A stretch of 64,000 bases of DNA, taken from Lumbricus terrestris (lineage: Eukaryota; Annelida; Clitellata; Crassiclitellata; Lumbricidae). Both the position numbers and the translations under genes were made by a program. Positions within the stretch are counted from its first letter, which is position 1. Each line of letters begins with the position of its first letter. The notes under the pieces were generated by a model that searched no databases, had not been told where the DNA came from, and saw only the letters and a program-made list of their open reading frames with translations. This document shows positions 47,001 to 55,289 of this stretch, piece after piece. The stretch is from NCBI GenBank assembly GCA_949752735.1, contig OX457042.1, positions 31,580,594 through 31,644,593 of the forward strand, written 5' to 3'.

Positions 47001-49705
47001 GGTGGTGAATTCTGATCAAGTTTACTACTCAGTGTGCTTTGACAAGGGAAAATTTAAAAACCGCAAGCACCCTCATCTGTTGATAAGATTGTATGATAAC
47101 TCCTGTTTTGTGGCAGCCAAACATTTCTAAGCAAACACAGTACGTATGCATGTGTGTATGTATGCATATGCGTATGTACGTGTGTATGTAAGTATATATG
47201 TATGTAGGTATGCATATATGTGTGTGTGTATGTACGTATGTATGCAAGTTTGCATGCATGAAGCTATACAATTTCGACAGGTCGCGTCAAGAAAAATGGT
47301 CCTCTGTAATTTTTACGGTCATAAGGCAGGTCAAGAGTAAAATAGGCAGATAACGCTGCCACTACGCAAACAGTCCTTTAACTTCTATTGGCACGTTACG
47401 TAGGCTGGAGGCCTGATTTGAAAATGTTGTCACGTGGATTGTAAATCAACCCTTTATAGAATTTTGTTATTGAATGTCTAATCTGAGAATTATTATTTCT
47501 CGTGAATATCTATTTAAGACCAGGCAATTGCCAAACATAATTGCTGATCACGGATATCTTTAAAACATATGTTGTTTGGGTAACAAATTTTAAAATAAGT
47601 GTGCGACTTTGGAGCACTAATCCCACGATCGGACGCCGCACCGCGCCGCCGACGCCGACATCTAAAGAGCGCCGCCGCCGCCGATTTTTGTATGTCGGCG
47701 CGCCGCCGCCGCCGCCGCCGCCGACCAAAAATGATCGGCGCGCCGCCGCCGACACTCTCAAGTCGGCGCAGAGCTCTGCTCCTGCAAGGTGCGCAAATAA
47801 GTAAACTGCCTTTATGATAGGTATACACTATATAGTCTTGCACCTATTCGCCTATTTGCATTGATTTTTTTATTGATTTGTATTCGCCTTAATTCATTTG
47901 AAGAACTGCAATAGGCGAATCTATAGCATTTGACTTAATTAACCTGATAATTTGCCTTCGAAGTTTTTTCAGCGCTGTCTTTATACTTTCATTAGCGATT
48001 CGCTGCGTATAATGTTGTTAGGGATTCCATATAGTCTGATGCCAAGTCTTTAAAATCTCCAGCGTCCAAAATAAAAAGCACTTAGAAACGGCTTCATGAC
48101 GCCTCGGTAATTAATAATTGATAGACCGGCGTTTATTTATCAGCGACCACCAGTCTCTTTAATTGATTGCACATGCAGAGAAAGACTTCGCCAACGATTG
48201 ATCGATTGGATAGATGCGAAAGAGCAGCAGCGTTGGCTGTTTATATGAACATGTTTCGTGACTATAATAGCTATCGGCATCGCCAGTGGCGGCGCCAGGA
48301 TTTCAGTTTGGTGGGGCTGAATTTGCTGCGAAAATTTTCCGTTTTCAGTCGCCAAAATTTCTTATGACCGTTTTTATTCATCGACTAAAATCTCAAGAAA
48401 AATTTCCATTTCGCCCGTCAAAATTTCTGATGACCTTTTTTTAGTCATTTGGTCGAAATCTTGGAAAAACTGGTCCTTTTCCGTGACCACCTTTGATGCG
48501 ATGCTAGCAAACAAACTCCAATGATGTGAACCAGTGGCGTAGACAAGGGAGGATTCGGGGGTTAAACCCCCCCCCCATTGGGGGAAAAAGTTTTTTAAAA
48601 GGTTATTTATCCACTTAAATATGAAAAACAAAACAATTGCTTGTAGTAACAGTTGTTTTTCTTACTTTATTCCCTTTTTATTTACTGTAATACTGTTGGG
48701 TTGGTGTAAGAAAGGGCATCCGGTCAGACCAAAAAATCCACCCCCGCCACATCATAAATTCCTGGCTACGCCACTGATGTGAGCACTTATTGAGCATTGC
48801 CAGCCCGATTACCGCTACAGAGAACTACCAGGTATAGTGACAGTTGAGCTGCCAAGCTTCATAAAGGAAACAAGAGGAGGCTCATATTTCATGTTGTAAG
48901 CCTCTTGAGTCGACACTGGACGAATCCCGAGGACCTGGGCACAGGACAGTGCATCATAAGACTCCCGTTTACTTCCAAGCATAAACCAGTAATAATTATA
49001 TAGCACTACTGCACAGTTGGTGACAAAACCATGTGTGCGCTAACGACCTTGTCCTTGGTCGTTATGGTTAAACAGAGTTTGCTTAGCAAGCTCGAACTTG
49101 TAGCTGCTCGGTTCCAATGTGCTATCGATACTTTCGATAGGCAATTAGGCATCCTATCGCGAATACCAGTGATTCTGGTAGACTCACAACATCGTTATTT
49201 GCTGGCTGCTGATTAAAAAGATGTCTGGATCGAGGGAGTAACCAGATAATTTCATTTGGGGTGAGGGAGTTCCAATGGCCATTTTCACGAAACACGCAGA
49301 ATACCATACACCTCGAAACGCGGTGGTGTAGTGGTGGGTTCGGTGCTTTGGAGCCGGAGGGTTCCAGGTTCGGATCCACCTCAAGCCGCCGCCGCGCAAG
49401 GACCTTGAGCAAGTACTTCAAACCGTCACTCGCAATTGCTCGTTCGCTTCGGCGTGAAACTCCAATGCAATGTCCGCGCTGCAGTCTGAAGCGCCTCTGA
49501 GTAGAGTGCGTGAAGGGAGGCCATAGGAAAATCGAGAATTAAATGCAGCTAGTTACACGGAAATTGCATATTTAGGTGTTTGAAACGTAAACTCCTCTTC
49601 TAAATACGTCCATGGTCTGCCAAGTCTAGATGTCTAAAACTTTTCCCTGTTTGATTGGAAAAAGATTCTTCATCCACCGTTCTCTCAATCAATCAATCAA
49701 CCAAC

Positions 49706-49738
<33 letters not shown>

Positions 49739-50531
49739 TATCAATCAATCAATCAATCATTTATTTTGAAACCAATCATTTCTTTTACAGCTATACAATT
49801 GCAATCACATAATTATAGGGGAATGGCCGCAAGGATAGGCCCTGAAGGGATCACCACTGATCCCGCTAATAGGGACACCTTCGTACATGCAAACAAAGGT
49901 ATGCATTATGCAATGACCGACAATTATTGCATTTAAGTAAGACAGTGAATGATTTCAATTACAATTACTCAAGTTTCAACAGAGGCTTTTCAGCAAGTGT
50001 TGCCTTTACTATTGCATCACCGTTGTCTTTACCTTCACCATTGAGAGTCAGGTAGAGCTACCGCTTACCTTTGGTGTTGACCCGGACCAGCCACTTCGTC
50101 AGATCCTCATCCCTGATGCGACCATCTAACGCTTCATGCAGACCACAGACACTTTCTGTCAGCCTCTGTATCTTTTCCACCCAGGACATCAACAGTTTGT
50201 TAGCATCCTTGCACACACCATCGATTCCAGCAGCCAAAGTCCTGAAGGAATCTCGAAGCTCAGAACCTCCGAGGTTCACCCGACTCACCTCGAAGCTCTG
50301 ACGTTCCTCGTCTACGAGCGTTGAAACCTTTTCGAACTTCGATTCCAGCTCCAGATGGGGACTAAGTAGGCTTCGAACTTCGGAGGAAAGTCTTTCGATT
50401 CTTGTTTGCGGTTCTTCGATGACCACTTCCGGTTTCACAGGATCTACTTCCGGTGTTTCTATTTCTATTTCCGGTTCCGCCACCGCTGGTGTCTCCGTGT
50501 TTTCGGAAGTTGTCAATTCGTTCGAATCCAT
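31303..50531 (-). CDS. ZU5-UPA protein with coiled coil and two death domains, 12 exons (whole gene)
   Basis: Twelve exons assembled from splice sites and phases: 50069-50531, 43284-43674, 42245-42437, 40803-40961, 39739-39924, 38224-38563, 37070-37214, 35415-36009, 34864-34924, 33932-34143, 32625-32733, 31303-31646. They total 3198 nt (1065 residues) without a phase conflict. Order: acidic N-terminus (1-60), helical region and Lys/Glu/Arg coiled coil (about 160-275), ZU5-like module (about 285-402), second ZU5-like module (about 403-470), Ser/Gly/Pro linker, UPA domain (about 545-770), death domain 1 (about 845-945), death domain 2 (about 955-1035). ZU5-UPA-death is the layout of PIDD, UNC5 and ankyrins, which act in caspase or NF-kB signalling platforms or as membrane adaptors. 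No leucine-rich repeats, no transmembrane span and no HFS autoproteolysis site are seen. Cytosolic adaptor inferred. Confidence 0.8.
31311..31372 (+). mobile_element. SINE/LINE tail overlapping the last death-domain exon
   Basis: ctgggagcgcctctgagtag and gaagaggcgctatataaatg in plus orientation, followed by an (aatga)n-like tail. Its complement is read by exon 12. Confidence 0.8.
31685..31775. repeat. (AGC)n/(AGT)n trinucleotide array in intron
   Basis: Runs of agcagc and agtagt immediately upstream (in gene sense) of exon 12. Non-coding. Confidence 0.92.
32105..32480. repeat. 15-bp tandem repeat (gataga atagcgtcg), about 24 copies
   Basis: The units agaatagaatcggat and agaatagcgtcggat alternate in blocks, giving long frames by chance. 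The array is in the intron between exons 12 and 11. Confidence 0.95.
32625..32733 (-). CDS. ZU5/UPA/death gene, exon 11 (end of death domain 1)
   Basis: The acceptor tattatttcag|ctg (phase 0) and donor aag|gtatca (phase 1). Encodes [20 protein letters not shown], the last helix of death domain 1 (L-x-x-A-L-x-x-x-x-R-x-D), then a charged linker. Confidence 0.78.
32848..33094. mobile_element. MITE of the cagtggcggcgcc family, decayed
   Basis: Left end cagtagcggcgacagagg, right end tggcgccgccactg, with the family's aaaaaaggtcgt and gaaaatttcctccg blocks. No clear target duplication. Lies in an intron. Confidence 0.7.
33262..33472 (-). mobile_element. tRNA-derived SINE in intron
   Basis: On the minus strand it begins tggggcgcggtggtgtagtg, has B box ggttcgaatcc, and ends with the shared tail (gagcgcctctgagtagag). 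A (tatg)n run lies at its tail end. Confidence 0.9.
33560..33835. repeat. 10-12-bp tandem repeat (gtggtacaac)
   Basis: Degenerate copies of gtggtacaac(a/g) with a duplicated gttgagtgcgatcgacagca-type segment (33653 and 33821). Open in several frames by composition only. Confidence 0.9.
33932..34143 (-). CDS. ZU5/UPA/death gene, exon 10 (death domain 1)
   Basis: The acceptor gaattcag|gt (phase 1) and donor aag|gttagc (phase 0). Encodes [20 protein letters not shown], then [11 protein letters not shown] and [11 protein letters not shown]. The G-x-D-W-x-x-L-A-x-x-L helix and the L-x-x-W helix are classic death-domain landmarks. Confidence 0.85.
34864..34924 (-). CDS. ZU5/UPA/death gene, exon 9 (short linker)
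   Basis: A 61-nt exon with acceptor attatttcag|cct (phase 0) and donor gag|gtaaac (phase 1). Encodes [21 protein letters not shown] Pro-rich linker between UPA and the first death domain. Confidence 0.65.
35085..35310. repeat. About 36-bp tandem repeat in intron
   Basis: The unit tttaatctgatatgttctat then gttaatctaatctg recurs about six times with variants. Located between exons 9 and 8. Confidence 0.88.
35415..36009 (-). CDS. ZU5/UPA/death gene, exon 8 (UPA core)
   Basis: The acceptor acaccgtag|g (phase 2) and donor aag|gtaatt (phase 0). Encodes FMFLRLLPG, then [36 protein letters not shown] and a helical end with [17 protein letters not shown]. The V-x-V-L-x-Q-R-K-x-x-P-T motif and the G-Q-E-L-x-L-R-F-x-G-N block are typical of UPA domains. 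Confidence 0.8.
36030..36300. mobile_element. Decayed MITE-like element in intron
   Basis: Right end cctggatccgcccctg, interior gggcatggccgggtatgccc and aaaaatctgttgacctcttttagtcg, related to the g-rich MITEs of the window. The left end is unclear (about 36030). Confidence 0.5.
36510..36720 (+). mobile_element. LINE 3' remnant with SINE/LINE tail
   Basis: A short frame reads [17 protein letters not shown], the C-terminal signature of LINE proteins, followed by gggagcgcttctgagtagcc and gaggcgctatacaat. It mirrors 18640-18968. Confidence 0.65.
36985..37050. repeat. (GAT)n and (AAT)n trinucleotide array
   Basis: gatgatgat run then aataataat, in the intron between exons 8 and 7. Confidence 0.95.
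37070..37214 (-). CDS. ZU5/UPA/death gene, exon 7 (UPA)
   Basis: The acceptor tttcttgcag|at (phase 1) and donor ccag|gtagat (phase 2). Encodes [20 protein letters not shown] and [12 protein letters not shown]. The W near the middle and the following polar strand fit UPA domains. Confidence 0.72.
37575..38092. repeat. (CT)n microsatellite with CTGT interruptions and an internal duplication
   Basis: About 500 bp of ctctct with spaced ctgt. The pattern from about 37600 to 37830 recurs from about 37830 to 38010, with the landmark ctctccatctctctctg at both ends. Frames on both strands are by-products. Confidence 0.97.
38224..38563 (-). CDS. ZU5/UPA/death gene, exon 6 (linker and UPA start)
   Basis: The acceptor ctcccgacag|gtc (phase 0) begins [10 protein letters not shown], completing the ITLEVQPV strand of exon 5. 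A Thr/Ser/Gly-rich linker follows, then [12 protein letters not shown], the usual opening strand of UPA domains, then an Arg/Gly/Pro tract. The donor is gaag|gtaggc, phase 1. Confidence 0.72.
38600..39450. repeat. (GGAT)n-derived 60-bp higher-order tandem repeat
   Basis: The unit ggatggatagatggatggtt then ggtggacagttggatggatg and aatggatgggtctgt repeats about ten times with near identity. It lies in the intron between exons 6 and 5, so the Pro/Ser/Ile/His frame running into exon 6 is not coding. Confidence 0.95.
39739..39924 (-). CDS. ZU5/UPA/death gene, exon 5 (second ZU5-like module)
   Basis: The acceptor tgttatag|gaa and a weak donor gag|gtcgtt are both phase 0. The 62 codons include [20 protein letters not shown] and [18 protein letters not shown], ending TGNITLE. 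Compare the ankyrin/PIDD pattern in which a basic strand is followed by a SS-x-D-x-R turn and TG-x-I-x-L. Confidence 0.72.
40224..40446. mobile_element. hAT-type MITE (cagtggcggcgcc family), perfect 8-bp duplication
   Basis: Ends cagtggcggcgccaggattt and gagccgccactg; flanks aggttaga at 40216-40223 and 40447-40454. 223 bp, inside an intron of the death-domain gene. Confidence 0.92.
40530..40755 (+). mobile_element. tRNA-derived SINE in intron
   Basis: Starts gtggggcgcggtggtgtagt, B box gggttcgaatccacc, then ttgggcaagtccttcacctg, ending gggagagcctctgagtagag and gaaggggcgctgtaac. It lies about 50 bp from exon 4 of the host gene. Confidence 0.92.
40803..40961 (-). CDS. ZU5/UPA/death gene, exon 4 (ZU5-like)
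   Basis: The acceptor cttctgacag|ttt and donor aag|gtatta are both phase 0. The 53 codons read [20 protein letters not shown], and later [13 protein letters not shown]. The F-D-I-P-L-x-V-x-x-P strand continues the ZU5-like module from exon 3. Not visible as an ATG-started frame. Confidence 0.7.
40998..41217 (+). mobile_element. tRNA-derived SINE in intron
   Basis: Starts gtggggcgccggtggtgtag, B box aggttcgaatccacc, ends gggagcgccgctgagtagcg and aatgggcgctataac. Only about 37 bp upstream (gene sense) of the exon 4 acceptor. Confidence 0.92.
41802..42003. mobile_element. hAT-type MITE (cagtggcggcgcc family)
   Basis: Ends cagtggcggcgcttggg and ctggcgccgccactg. tgcctaga occurs at 41794-41801 and 42004-42011, with three extra bases at the right end. 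Confidence 0.85.
42245..42437 (-). CDS. ZU5/UPA/death gene, exon 3 (ZU5-like)
   Basis: The acceptor tgattcag|c enters in phase 2; the donor aag|gtgaac leaves in phase 0. Encodes [20 protein letters not shown] and [11 protein letters not shown], matching the ZU5 pattern of an acidic strand followed by an L-V-S-x-I turn. Confidence 0.7.
43284..43674 (-). CDS. ZU5/UPA/death gene, exon 2 (coiled coil)
   Basis: The acceptor gtgtgtttcag|agg joins exon 1 in phase 1. The exon encodes a long Lys/Glu/Arg/Ala heptad-like helix ([20 protein letters not shown] then [20 protein letters not shown] and an [15 protein letters not shown] run). The donor is gtgagt, phase 2. It is a likely dimerisation coiled coil. 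Confidence 0.78.
43753..43832 (-). mobile_element. SINE/LINE tail fragment
   Basis: The complement of gcctcttcaaggggactact and cagaggcgctcc is the shared tail. It sits about 80 bp upstream of the exon 2 acceptor. Truncated. Confidence 0.65.
43873..44174. mobile_element. TA-flanked MITE with long inverted repeats (mariner/Tc1-like)
   Basis: Left end cagggtgggccaaaaagtga, right end the inverse (ttttttggcccaccctg), both bordered by TA (43871-43872, 44175-44176). The arms match over about 75 bp, including taccaatatc(a/t)tggcca. No transposase. The start GGGTGGNCCAAAA is shared with the larger element at 52028-54080. Confidence 0.88.
44200..44928. other. Intron sequence, no feature except small repeats
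   Basis: A 50-bp block, ataatataaattatctt with ggaacgttg and tgctctgttcctgcctc, repeats three times (44735-44880). It ends at the target site of the hAT element. Confidence 0.5.
45480..46640. repeat. Internal long imperfect inverted repeat of the hAT element
   Basis: aaaatgtacatggcagctgc at about 45493 faces its near-perfect inverse at about 46608. Going inwards, ccaatgacaaaagtcgttac pairs loosely with the complement of gtaactagtcg-like sequence at 46520-46550, and gaagtcgagtgtcatg at 45757 resembles the complement of catgacttcc at 46388. The arms are 160-300 bp and diverged. Confidence 0.65.
46900..47130 (+). pseudogene. BED-type zinc finger fragment of a hAT transposase
   Basis: The frame reads [20 protein letters not shown] then [14 protein letters not shown]. 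The S-x-x-W-x-x-F-G ... G-K-V-x-N ... V-Y-x-x-C layout is that of BED fingers at the N-terminus of hAT transposases. Only the first Cys of the expected zinc ligands is obvious; the second half is degraded or missing. No catalytic hAT core was found in the element. A possible first exon starts atggcatcaacaaaag at 45299. Confidence 0.6.
47145..47255. repeat. Degenerate (TATG)n tract inside the hAT element
   Basis: atgtatgcat-like tetramers with substitutions directly after the BED fragment's stop. Non-coding. Confidence 0.85.
48284..48500. mobile_element. Truncated cagtggcggcgcc MITE
   Basis: Left end cagtggcggcgccaggattt plus interior aaaatttctgatgacc and tagtcatttggtcgaaatct. No right terminal repeat is found before the next MITE begins at 48532. 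Confidence 0.75.
48532..48776. mobile_element. hAT-type MITE (cagtggcgtag family), inverted orientation
   Basis: Ends cagtggcgtagacaaggg and ggctacgccactg; flanks atgtgaac (48524-48531) and atgtgagc (48777-48784). Same family as 28941-29200. Confidence 0.88.
49310..49530 (+). mobile_element. tRNA-derived SINE in intron
   Basis: gaaacgcggtggtgtagtgg, B box aggttcggatccacc (one change from consensus), ending gcgcctctgagtagag. The tail is decayed (gaagggaggccatagg). Confidence 0.85.
49685..49765. repeat. (AATC)n microsatellite
   Basis: caatcaatcaat run with a few substitutions, about 300 bp downstream in gene sense of exon 1. Confidence 0.95.
50069..50531 (-). CDS. ZU5/UPA/death gene, exon 1 (start)
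   Basis: Begins [20 protein letters not shown], a Glu/Pro-rich acidic segment, then a helix-rich part with [20 protein letters not shown]. The donor is aaag|gtaagc, phase 1. The ATG is the first in frame of the exon; a further untranslated 5' exon is possible. Confidence 0.75.
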
Positions 50532-50559
50532 GATTTCAATTATCTTTTTAATGACTTCG

Positions 50560-51660
50560 CAAATCGATTTCCGTTCTTCGCTATCAAGTTTTTGTGTAGG
50601 CCTAGCCTTTGTTTAGTTTAGAGTCTAAAAGAAATCAGATTCTATCATAACTAAGTCTAACCTTCAGCATAGTCTAAGTTTCAGCTTTGCTGAATGGCGT
50701 TCATATCGGTTTAGATCTATTCTAACTTTCGCTCAGCCAAGTCTCACTTTCAGCCTACCGGAGTACAACCTACTCATGATCACTGCAGTCTGCCAAACTG
50801 GCTTCGCTGAGTAGCCTATATTTTAACTGAGTTCGGTCTAACTTTCATGTGGGCTAGCCTACAGTGTCACTGAGCACCATTGAATTTATAGTCAAACTAA
50901 AATCGTGTCAAATCCAGATTTAGCCTATTCATCAACCAACAAATAACTCAACGATAAAATTATTCATCTCCAAAAAACTATATTAAACCTACTTAGCATT
51001 TAGCTTCTAAGTACATGTAGATTTTCAACGAACGTTGTCCTGTGTCCACTTTCCCTTTCCTCGACCCAAACAATCGTTGTTTGACGTTCTGCTATTGCAC
51101 ACAAGCAACGCGATTATTTCCGTCTCTGCAAGCGCGACCTGCAAGGAACAGTTACTGTTGATAATAATTTGATTGTTGCTACGTGCTGCGACGGCGGCTT
51201 TTACTTCCAGCACTGACGGCTCGTGCAGCAATCGGTCAGCGCATGTTCTCTGCCGCAACCGAGATAAGGTGCCACCGGTGCGAGGCAAAGAGTCGTCGAA
51301 TACAATTGATGGATGTAATTGGATAGCAATATTCAACACGTGCGGATCAGGAGAGACTGTGGTAAACGATCTATACGTGCACCGAAAATCGACCCAGAAC
51401 CGCTCATAAATGCATGCCGTGCATGTGTGCACAAGTGTACAGACATGTGAGACATATATGTACACGAACGTGAGTAACGTTCTACGAATATCCGTGCATA
51501 AAATAATATTTGCTTAATTTCCTTACCTAAGAGCATGATACATGCATAGATAAACATCCACACAGCTATAAATACATATTTTGAGATGTGTGCATGTCCA
51601 ATTGCGCATATTATTATACATAACTAAATATGTACATGTAAGTCAGTCTGGTATTCAGAG
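50560..51660. other. Upstream region of the death-domain gene; no gene recognised
   Basis: Holds the presumed promoter. Repeated words such as agtctaa(c/g) and cagcctac occur between 50610 and 50900. No TATA box in a convincing position. The 51170-51410 stretch is less AT-rich and open on both strands for about 80-140 codons but shows no domain. Confidence 0.4.
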
Positions 51661-51716
51661 AGTTACCCATCAAACAGCGTCAGTTTATGAATGTATGCAT
51701 GCATATATTATATTTT

Positions 51717-52025
51717 TGTATGTATGTATGTATGTATGTATGTATGCATGCATGTATGTATGTATGCATGCATGTATGTATGTATGTATGTATGTATGTA
51801 TGTATGTATGTATGTATGTATGTATGTATGTATGTATGTATGTATGTATGTATGTATGACATTGTATGTATGTATGTATGTATGTATGTATGTATGTATG
51901 TATGTATGTATGTATGTATGTATGTATGTATGTATGTATGTATGTATGCATGTATGTATGTATGTATGTATGTATGAATGCATGTATGTATGTATGTATG
52001 TATGTATGTATGTATGTATGTATGT
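51717..52025. repeat. (TATG)n microsatellite, left of a transposon
   Basis: About 300 bp of tatg repeats with a single gacattgtatg break near 51858. It ends exactly at the left border of the element at 52028. Confidence 0.97.
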
Positions 52026-52027
52026 TA

Positions 52028-54080
52028 GGGTGGTCCAAAAAAATAAAATTAAAGCTAGATACCAAGGCGCCCTCTCAGTTTGTTAGACCTGTCAATAGTA
52101 TTATTGAGACCAAATTTCAGCTTCCCAGTCCAACTGGAAGGCGGTGCTCAACGACATCGAAATATTACCATGTAGTTGTATTAGCAAGAAATCTTGATGC
52201 CTTTTAGCTTGATCAAAAACCTCAACCCTTGTCATGTAGATGAACTTGAAATAGATTCTGTTGCACTATCATACGTATTACAGTCACTGCTAGCTACTTG
52301 ACAGCTGTTTAGCCATCAAGTGACAAGTGCATTTTGATAGCAACAACACTCCTGGTGATCAGATCATGAAGCATTGAGATTGTTGGTCACAATTACTGCA
52401 GCGCTTATGTGCGATCCTTTTGTCCTGCCATTTTCACGGAAAACCATTCATATGGAGTGCTTAAGAAGCCAAGTTGTAGCATGCTGAAGCTGTAAGATCT
52501 GAATTTGGCCATTATCGCTGATAATGGCCAAGACTTGATCTTTGACACAACCCCGGACGTTTTAGTGGAGTGTACGTTTTTCGGGAAAACAGGATATGTC
52601 AAATGTTCCTGTGGTTGGCCTGCTGTCGTCATTGTGATGGAGTTGATTTAAGCCAAAATCTTCATCTTGTGTTGTTGTCCATCTAATCCAAAATAGAATC
52701 CAATCTTAAAGAGATTTAAAGCTGTGTGGGATGGTGTGACACGCGACAACATATGAGTACTAGAAGTCGTATCCGCTACTGAAGCCATCCATGAAAGAGC
52801 GATCAGTTTTATCAAGTAGACTGCTGAAATTAAGGTCAATTTCAGAGACGACTACCAAGAAGTCATTGAGGTGTCAATGGTTGTCCTTGGAAGTCAGCCC
52901 TCAATAAGAACTTGGAGAGCCCAATTTACCATGCACGTTGAATGGCCAAGTTACTGCATACCATCAAAAATAATTGTACGATTTAGCCATCAACGTGAAG
53001 TATTCAATCTAAGGGAAAAGAAAAACTCAGATTCATCCTTTTGTGTGATTGGGTGCCCTCCTTCACTCAAAGGCATCCTCTTGCTGCTGAAACTCCAGGA
53101 CAAGATCTGTAAATTTTGATTGATATAGGACTTTTGATTCAGGTGACTATTATTTGTAGGAGCTCAACGTTGCTGCCATGAATGTTCTAGAAAATTATCA
53201 ATACTTAGTGCCTTTCAGATGAGGCTGTTATGCTGCCATCTGCCTGATATAGTAGCCTACAGATAAGGTGAAGATTTTTTACCGAATGACTGCAAATCCT
53301 AGTGAAAGGATGTTGACGGTAGTGCTGCGATACAGAAGGAGGTGGATTGCCTGGGCGAGTTTGCAACCCAGTGAACACTGACACTACTGCCACGCCTGAA
53401 ATTTGGTGATTCCTTTTTATACTTACACCAGTGCAATAGCCTGACGATGATGATTATCAGCAGGGTAGAGGCTGAAGTCAGCAATTGAGAGTGGCAATCG
53501 ACATGGCTGAGAGAAGGGTGAAGTTGTTCAAGGAATTAAACTGACTCATCACTGATGAAGAAGAAAGCAGTATTTTCTCCAAGTGGTTGAGGCAAATAGA
53601 AAAGCTGTCCCCACTCAATCAACAAAGAAATATGCTGTTGACACTGTGCTTGCAAAACCTTCTACAGTGTAGACGTCATCGTATGTTTGGAGTCATAAAA
53701 CGAGAACAATAGACATTCGTGGAAATAACGATGTTTTTGACATTTTTTGACATTTTCCATATTTAAAACCTACTGAAATTTTATATTTCAAGCTCACCAA
53801 TTGTTTAAGTGTCAGACATATTGTCATGTTACAGTAATGTATGATCTATCTTGAAATAAAGCACAATTGTATTGGAATATATGCTCAACACATTTATTTC
53901 TACAATTAACGTCTTTTCATTGGCCCATGCAAAGTAAGACAGTCGTTGAGCACCGCCTTCCAGTTGGAATAGGAAGCTGAAATTTTGTCTCAATAATATT
54001 ATTGATAAGTCTAACAAACTGGGAGGGCGCCCTGGTGTTTAGCTTGAACTTTATTTTTACCATGTATCTGTGAACCACAC
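52028..54080. mobile_element. 2053-bp DNA transposon with about 115-bp inverted repeats, inserted in a microsatellite
   Basis: The left end gggtggtccaaaaaaataaa and the right end (inverse, starting gtgtggttcac) align over more than 110 bp, including gcgccctc(t/c)cagtttgtta and ccaactggaaggcggtgctc. TA borders both ends (52026-52027, 54081-54082), as for Tc1/mariner-type elements. TATG repeats flank both sides. The interior has short interrupted frames (for example 52405-52632 minus and 52871-53119 plus) with no domain I can name, so it is a decayed or non-autonomous copy. Confidence 0.88.
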
Positions 54081-54082
54081 TA

Positions 54083-54182
54083 ATGTATGTATGTATGTAT
54101 GTATGTATGTATGTATGTATGTATGTATGCATGTATGTATGTATGTATGGCATTGTATGCATATATGTATGCATGTATGATT
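54083..54182. repeat. (TATG)n microsatellite, right of the transposon
   Basis: The continuation of the repeat split by the element, with a ggcattgtatgca break like the one at 51858 on the left side. Confidence 0.95.
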
Positions 54183-54927
54183 GCACCCTACTCTGTCTGT
54201 CTGTTTGTTTGTTTGTCTGTTGGTCTCTATCGGCCATTCCGTGTCTTAAGTCTTGTGTCTTTATGCATGCATACATGCAGTAGAGAAGTAGACCACACAT
54301 GCAGTAACCAATGACAACCAAACAATAAGGCTTCAAGACAATTGCGTTCACAGAAACTGCACTCATCTGGGTTATTGGGGTGAGGGTTCACGAGGGAGGG
54401 TCGTACCCCTATTTTGGAACTGGAGAACACCGTTTTTCCGCTTTCCGTATACCCACAAAACAAATACCCATTATAATTTCTTCCCAGAAAGGCCTTCATT
54501 TGGGTCCTCGAGACTTAACCATCACCGAGCACTGTCACTGTTGTCACGAAGAGAAAATATTGGCGTCACTTTCCTCCGCTAATTGCTTCATTCGCTTATC
54601 CGTGTCTTTTCTTTTCCTTTCCTTCCTTCGGAGAAATTGAGATTGTTATGTCGAGAAATATGCACACACTTTGATTTCTGGTCTAATGAACCAAATCGAG
54701 ATGGTGTCTCCATCTAGCGAATGCGACTGAAAGACGATTAAAATAAAGACCGTTGTCGATGTCTTATTTGACGCAGTCTCTCTCCTGACAATTCTATTTA
54801 TTTGTTGCTTGTGGTCATAAGTTACCCCTAAGACTCTCTGGTGTGAATCTGCTCGTGTTACGTGTAGGCGTACTTGCTCTAAAGCAACGACCGTTTGTGA
54901 TTTCTCACAGGCATTTCGATAGAGTTT

Positions 54928-55148
54928 CCTTCCTTCCTTGCTTCCTTCCTTCCTTCCTTCCTTGCTTCTTTGCTTCCTTCCTTCCTTGCTTCCTTGCTTC
55001 CTTGCTTCCTTGCTTCCTTGCTCCCTCCCTCCCTCCCTTCCTTCCTTCCTTGCTTCCTTCCTTCCTTGCTTCTTTGCTTCCTTCCTTCCTTGCTCCCTCC
55101 CTCCCTCCCTTCCTTCCTCCCTTCCTTCCTTCCTTCTTTCCTTCCTTA
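54928..55148. repeat. (CTTC)n/(CCCT)n microsatellite
   Basis: cttccttgcttc tetramers with ccctccct blocks. Two approximately 85-bp halves repeat each other (from about 54975 and 55060). Confidence 0.97.
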
Positions 55149-55289
55149 AAACACGAAAAAGATGCTCATGACAGGTTATTCCGCAGGCATCCAATGACGT
55201 TTGGCTACCGACTTAGACGAAGGCGTTGTTAAGCATTCATCATACTTTAGGCATCTACCTGCTGTTATACTAGAGTTCGGTGTTTGGTT

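Larger units (their letters stand above)
44929..47778. mobile_element. Complete 2850-bp hAT transposon copy with perfect 8-bp duplication
   Basis: Terminal repeats cagagccctgcgccg (44929-) and the inverse of cagagctctgcgccga (to 47778), flanked by ctcctgca at 44921-44928 and 47779-47786. Both subterminal regions (44935-45055 and 47635-47765) are GC-rich and carry inverted cgccgccgccgac and gccgattttt words, possible transposase-binding repeats. The interior holds a second inverted pair (about 45480-45790 against 46380-46640) and one frame with a BED-finger-like motif (see 46900-47130). Most of a transposase is missing, so it is non-autonomous. It sits in intron 1 of the death-domain gene. Confidence 0.92.

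Noticed and set aside
53205..53520. Transposase gene inside the 2-kb element
   Set aside because: Frames are short, interrupted and on both strands, with no catalytic motif I can name. Kept as a non-coding element.
54646..55194. Lys/Glu/Gly/Arg-rich 182-residue protein
   Set aside because: By-product of the CTTC/CCCT microsatellite; no domain outside it.
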